Part shown: in pieces, positions 5,801 through 7,756 of the stretch
Layout: every line of letters begins with the position of its first letter
Numbering within the stretch: the stretch's first letter is position 1
Assembly (NCBI GenBank): GCA_036794395.1
Contig: DAIRGS010000335.1
Span: 1 to 7,756 of the forward strand
Reading direction: 5' to 3'
Length of the DNA: 7,756 bases
Source: DASXMX01 sp036794395
GTDB lineage: Bacteria; Planctomycetota; Phycisphaerae; Tepidisphaerales; Tepidisphaeraceae
Translations under genes and position numbers: made by a program
The notes under the pieces: generated by a model
Database searches by the model: none
Seen by the model: only the letters and a program-made list of their open reading frames with translations
Told to the model about the DNA's origin: nothing

Positions 5801-7336
5801 GGGCAACTCGACCGGAGACGGATCGTTGAATTCAGTTCGGCCCAGGATGCCAAAGCTCGCATCGAGATCGCCCGGCAGGTTCCCCGAAGGATTGCCGACG
5901 ACGGTCTGCGGCCTAATCGAGGCGCTGGCGACCGGGGTGCTGTCGTTCTGAAGCCGGGTAACAAAAATCCCCGAAGTCCCGCTGGTATCGTTGTCATTTC
6001 CCACGACGTAAATCGACCCATTGGGCGCCATCGCGCCCGACGCGCCGGTGAGACCGTTATGCCCGTCTGAGAAATACTCGATTTGGAAAGAATTGAAACT
6101 TGGGTCGGTCGCTCCATTGGCGAGCAGCCGTCTGGCCATGAGCCCGCCAAAAGTGCTGTACTGCGGTGCCGCCCCGGTCATCACGATCTTTCCATCCGAC
6201 TGGACGTTGAGGCCGCCAACGAGCGCATGAGCACCATAGACGATCGAATCAGGAGGAATCACTACGCCGTCATCACCGAAGGACGTGTCGATCCAGCCAT
6301 CGGAGTTGAATCGCCCAATTACGGTGAAGTTGCGGTTTGCGCCTTCATCGAAGCCCGAACCGGCGACGAGGATCTGCCCGTTGGGCTGAATCACCATTTT
6401 TGAAACTGATGCCGTTTGGAAGGAATCGAACGAATAGAATTGCAAAGGATCCAACGCCCGGCCCGCCAGCCCGAACGACGTGTCGAGACTTCCGTCCACA
6501 TTGAATCGCCAGACCGCGAGGTCATTTGAAAAACCCCCGCCGACCAGAATCTTCCCATCCGATTGCACCGCCGCGGCGGCAAGGCTTGCATTGAAAATGC
6601 TGTTGACGGTCGTATTCCCGCCAAGCTGCCGATAGACGTAGCCAATTTGGTTTAGTGTGATATCGGGTGTTCCATTGGCGTTGTATCGCGCGATGTCGTA
6701 CACGCCCGTGGAGTACGCCGGATCGGTCGGATGCGCGGGATCCTGAAACTCCCCGCCGCCAACCGCGACGATCTTGTTACCCGGCGCCAGGGAGATTGAG
6801 GCGAGTTGCTCATGACCGGGAATAATCGTGGTGACTTTTCCGCCGATGCCGAACGTGCCGTCAGGGACTCCGGCGGAGGTGTAACGTGCGACAGCGAATT
6901 GCGCGGTATTGGCGGTGGAGTCAGGTTCGTAAGTGCCGCCAAGCACGATTGAGTTATCCGATTGAATCACCAGAGACGCGCCGCTTGCGAAGCCGGGACC
7001 GAAGCTCGTTGTGACGATGCCGCCGGAACCGAATGCGGAATCAGGGGTGCCGTTGGTGTTTAGGCGTTCAAGGAAAAAAGTATTGAGGTGGGAAATATCG
7101 GCGCCCGCCGAGCCGGCGAGAAGGATCTTGCCGTCGGATTGAATGGCGGTTGTTTGGATCAGGTGGTAGGCGCTCGGAGTGCCATCCGAAACGAGAAGCT
7201 TGCCTCCAATGCCGAAGGTTGGGTCGAGGTCGCCGGCGCTAAGCAAGGCGCGGCGTTCGAGGGATTCAACTGTGAAACGGGCGGATTGGTGAATGAAACG
7301 TGAAAATGCACGGGTAGCGCGACGGTGGTTTCTCAT
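2825..7336 (-). CDS. Giant delta-60 repeat surface protein with dockerin-like C-terminus
   Basis: This 1503-residue protein is probably secreted or displayed on the surface; its substrate or ligand is unknown. Order of parts: a basic N-terminus ending in LERRALLSA (26-34), a variant of the planctomycete LEPR-XLL motif; two blocks of seven delta-60 (DUF5122-type) repeats at 35-466 and 489-919; a region opening ITVTSLADDGSVGTLRWAL (921-940) and closing NLIG...SPAVGNGG...TDQRG...GAWDIG (1128-1209), matching choice-of-anchor-Q beta-helix proteins; two RTX-like turns (GSAGNDSI, GNGGADTI); a dockerin-like calcium module (GDTNLDRVVNLAD 1391-1403 and NFNYDNSINSTD 1423-1434); a Thr/Pro linker; and a basic tail KHHKQPKKHPGKHQ. 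The start is fixed by an in-frame TAA 12 nt upstream. Only a weak GAGAAG ribosome site is seen, about 14 nt away. There is no classical hydrophobic signal peptide and no clear terminator before yggS. Confidence 0.95.
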   Translation of the reverse strand: MRNHRRATRAFSRFIHQSARFTVESLERRALLSAGDLDPTFGIGGKLLVSDGTPSAYHLIQTTAIQSDGKILLAGSAGADISHLNTFFLERLNTNGTPDSAFGSGGIVTTSFGPGFASGASLVIQSDNSIVLGGTYEPDSTANTAQFAVARYTSAGVPDGTFGIGGKVTTIIPGHEQLASISLAPGNKIVAVGGGEFQDPAHPTDPAYSTGVYDIARYNANGTPDITLNQIGYVYRQLGGNTTVNSIFNASLAAAAVQSDGKILVGGGFSNDLAVWRFNVDGSLDTSFGLAGRALDPLQFYSFDSFQTASVSKMVIQPNGQILVAGSGFDEGANRNFTVIGRFNSDGWIDTSFGDDGVVIPPDSIVYGAHALVGGLNVQSDGKIVMTGAAPQYSTFGGLMARRLLANGATDPSFNSFQIEYFSDGHNGLTGASGAMAPNGSIYVVGNDNDTSGTSGIFVTRLQNDSTPVASASIRPQTVVGNPSGNLPGDLDASFGILGRTEFNDPSPVELPNATTFRVKATAVLSSGQILLAGSTGTIANDGQGQFFLERLNADGTIDTNFGTNGSVVTSIGNFSFATSLLVQSDGKIVLGGATVDSLPNISSASFALARYNSNGLLDTTFGSAGKEITDFPGNEEIDSIAFGPGGTIVAAGSYFNYPNVGFDIARYTPAGLLDTSFNSTGMVSKDLGQTGSNSKATAVAVQSDGKVVIGSHLNSEYALYRFNVNGSPDDGFGAAGVATTAAAFTNPSTGVAGAVTKLVIQPDGKIVAAGATSFSYTPHSLARFNLNGSLDGGFGTKGVVTLSENVVGNIVQSDLFTLASLILQPDGEIILVGNQRSNFGEFVVNPGGAPLVRKLLPNGSADPHFTIDQDPFFIPPPPFYPSVVFEGAALAPTGQLIVVANVSAGQHWLGVARYLNDANTITVTSLADDGSVGTLRWALDRATTVQPSSIVVFSAGLTGSIFLSSPIVETGNANGNVWIFGPGALNVSIHGNIGTAGSVYVSGLTLFNGGIASPKSQSYTDATVHGGLSPSSSYSILRSSLLGDGTAATALSAGSDPHTLSKIDTSTITGYTSTAIIGGPYLDIISSTISGNGGLGLASNSSSVDDSIIAGNGAVDVSGLVWSYGYNLIGAVGTSVGWVSTDLTGTTAAPINPQLLPLGYYYGPTPTLPPRQGSPAVGNGGVNLRRSESATDQRGIFIDIYPGAWDIGSVRAQYAIVNGSAGNDSISFSANSGFFTVSVNQHQTFATIMTVDPLATITLNGNGGADTIGLDYSSGQQPLPHFLALNGTFTITGLQGTNPFAGSTIDLTQSTLYFSYVPGQSPTSLIQQALKAGYNNGTWTGSGAGLSGAFTSSAAAINSAKFALGYADSADGYIAGQPANTIEIRYTVAGDTNLDRVVNLADAARMQSNFNTSGFPSWDRGNFNYDNSINSTDAVLLVRNYNAVATGSVAAPIVVATPTVSQNVATPPAVTSPTTNSTLITDTAPIADKHHKQPKKHPGKHQ
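2999..3172 (-). other. Dockerin-like calcium-binding module of the giant protein
   Basis: Residues 1389-1446 hold two calcium-loop motifs. The first has D1392, N1394, D1396, N1400 and D1403; the second has N1423, N1425, D1427, N1431 and D1434. This matches dockerin type I spacing, with Arg in place of the usual Gly after the third ligand in loop 1. Planctomycetes have many such modules without classical cellulosomes, so the partner is unknown. Confidence 0.7.
3701..4579 (-). other. Beta-helix, choice-of-anchor-Q-like domain of the giant protein
   Basis: Residues 920-1212 switch from propeller repeats to short beta-turn repeats rich in Gly, Ser, Thr and Asn (IFGPGALNVSIHGN, ISSTISGNGGLGLAS, SIIAGNGAVDVSG). 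They end in the typical closing series NLIG, DLTGT, P(Q)LLPLG, SPAVGNGG, TDQRG and GAWDIG. I know this series from choice-of-anchor-Q proteins, which are extracellular right-handed beta-helices often found near anchoring modules. In most relatives the segment after LPL reads NGGPT; here it is YYYGPTPT. Confidence 0.7.
4580..7234 (-). repeat. Duplicated sets of seven delta-60 repeats (two probable beta-propellers)
   Basis: Within the giant protein, the repeat core (QSDGKILLAG or similar) occurs at residues 66, 125, 184, 258, 317, 379 and 437. It occurs again at 525, 584, 644, 703, 762, 825 and 892. The spacing is mostly 58-63 residues. Each set opens with a short GDLD(P/A)(T/S)FGI segment (35-43, 489-497) and ends with (R)LQNDS or RYLNDA. 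The two sets align along their length with an offset of about 454 residues, for instance FFLERLN and RFNV(D/N)GS. Seven repeats with an opening strand at one end fit a closed seven-bladed propeller, but the fold is inferred. Confidence 0.8.
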
Positions 7337-7559
7337 AGTGGTTCGTTAAACTTCTCAGATCTGCACGTCTGGATAGACACACATTTCCCCTGGAGGATGG
7401 CGTGATCGTAACAAGACGGTGGGTGTATGGGAACGGATTTATTGTGCGTGGTTTTTCTCAGGCGAACCCATCCGGGAAATCACTCTGTGTTGCAGGTCTC
7501 GGCGGAATGTAAATAGAATGTTGCTAGATAACCGTGCACAATTCCGCGACTTTTCGTGG

Positions 7560-7578
7560 CATGGGCTTCCATCCCATG
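7560..7578. repeat. Short hairpin CATGGG...CCCATG
   Basis: CATGGG (7560-7565) and CCCATG (7573-7578) form a perfect 6-bp stem around a 7-nt loop (CTTCCAT). No T tract follows on either strand. The sequence resembles short dyads I recall between planctomycete genes. Confidence 0.5.
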
Positions 7579-7612
7579 GACAAGGCGGATGATCTCCAGC
7601 GACGCGTGAGAT

Positions 7613-7698
7613 GTGGGAAAACCAAGTTTTGACACCGATCAACCTTCTACTTTTTTGCCCGGAAAAAATGCCCGGTCCCGGCGAGTCGGTTTTCCCAC
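7613..7698. repeat. 11-bp perfect inverted repeat around 64 bp
   Basis: GTGGGAAAACC (7613-7623) and GGTTTTCCCAC (7688-7698) are exact reverse complements. The right arm overlaps a perfect 10-bp palindrome CCCACGTGGG (7694-7703). The interior holds TTGACA, two A/T homopolymer runs and two direct copies of GCCCGG. It sits just before the possible plus-strand start at 7707, where an operator or leader structure would be expected. Confidence 0.55.
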
Positions 7699-7706
7699 GT
7701 GGGTGC

Positions 7707-7756
7707 ATGACAGTTTCGGCGGCCGCTCCTTATCCCCTCCCCTCACTCCAGGACAC
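7707..7756 (+). CDS. Possible N-terminus of a plus-strand gene cut by the window edge
   Basis: From ATG at 7707 the frame stays open to the last base and reads MTVSAAAPYPLPSLQDT. Only 16 full codons are visible, too few to identify a family or judge coding bias. No Shine-Dalgarno site precedes it; the upstream bases are the palindrome CCCACGTGGG and TGC. If real, it is divergent from the giant surface-protein gene and the two share the spacer. It may equally be chance. Confidence 0.25.
   Translation, partial: MTVSAAAPYPLPSLQD

Larger units (their letters stand above)
7337..7706. other. Gene-free spacer upstream of the giant gene
   Basis: This spacer should hold the minus-strand promoter of the giant gene, but no convincing -35/-10 pair was found. 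It contains a small hairpin at 7560-7578 and an 11-bp inverted repeat at 7613-7623 and 7688-7698. A perfect TTGACA at 7629-7634 faces right, but only a T run lies at the -10 distance. An 89-codon minus-strand frame (7439-7708) has no recognisable composition or motif and is not called. Confidence 0.55.

Noticed and set aside
7629..7657. Plus-strand promoter with TTGACA
   Set aside because: The -35 is perfect, but the -10 position holds only a T run (TTTTTG), so it is mentioned as part of the spacer and not called as a promoter.
7439..7708. 89-codon minus-strand frame starting MHPRGKTDSPG
   Set aside because: It has no ribosome site, no recognisable domain or membrane segment, and it runs through the hairpins of the spacer.

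Overview
The window looks like chromosomal DNA of a planctomycete, most likely in or near the Phycisphaerae. Three things suggest this. A giant secreted-type protein carries an N-terminal LEPR-XLL-like motif (LERRALLSA), delta-60 repeats, a choice-of-anchor-Q-like beta-helix and a planctomycete-style dockerin. The spacers are full of dispersed-looking repeats (heptad ATTTGAA tracts, GAATGACGAAATTCG units, GGGAGTGCGAGGCTCC hairpins) of a kind I recall from planctomycete genomes. Shine-Dalgarno sites are weak or absent before two of the four main genes. The placement is inference; there is no rRNA or other phylogenetic marker here.

All four well-supported genes lie on the minus strand, so transcription runs from right to left. 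Right edge (7337-7756): a spacer of about 370 bp with two inverted repeats, then a possible plus-strand gene start that leaves the window. 7336-2825: a 1503-residue surface or extracellular protein whose repeat part is a duplicated set of seven delta-60 repeats, read here as two seven-bladed beta-propellers, followed by a beta-helix, two RTX-like turns, a dockerin-like module and a basic tail. 2755-1985: a YggS/PLPBP-family PLP-binding protein, 69 bp downstream of the giant gene. 1984-1643: a spacer made almost wholly of repeats. 1642-1334 and 1359-469: a small two-helix membrane protein overlapping a tail-anchored protein with SAP/Rho-N-like helical modules. Left edge (1-468): no convincing gene, but a helically phased cluster of TGTAGCA motifs and a large nested hairpin that could end minus-strand transcription.

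Only the two-gene membrane pair shows real evidence of working together, through its 26-bp overlap and internal ribosome site. YggS (PLP homeostasis) and the giant surface protein have no obvious shared role and are probably neighbours by chance. No CRISPR array, transposase, tRNA, rRNA or recognisable defence system was seen. The best candidates for something undescribed are the membrane pair and the phased TGTAGCA cluster next to it.
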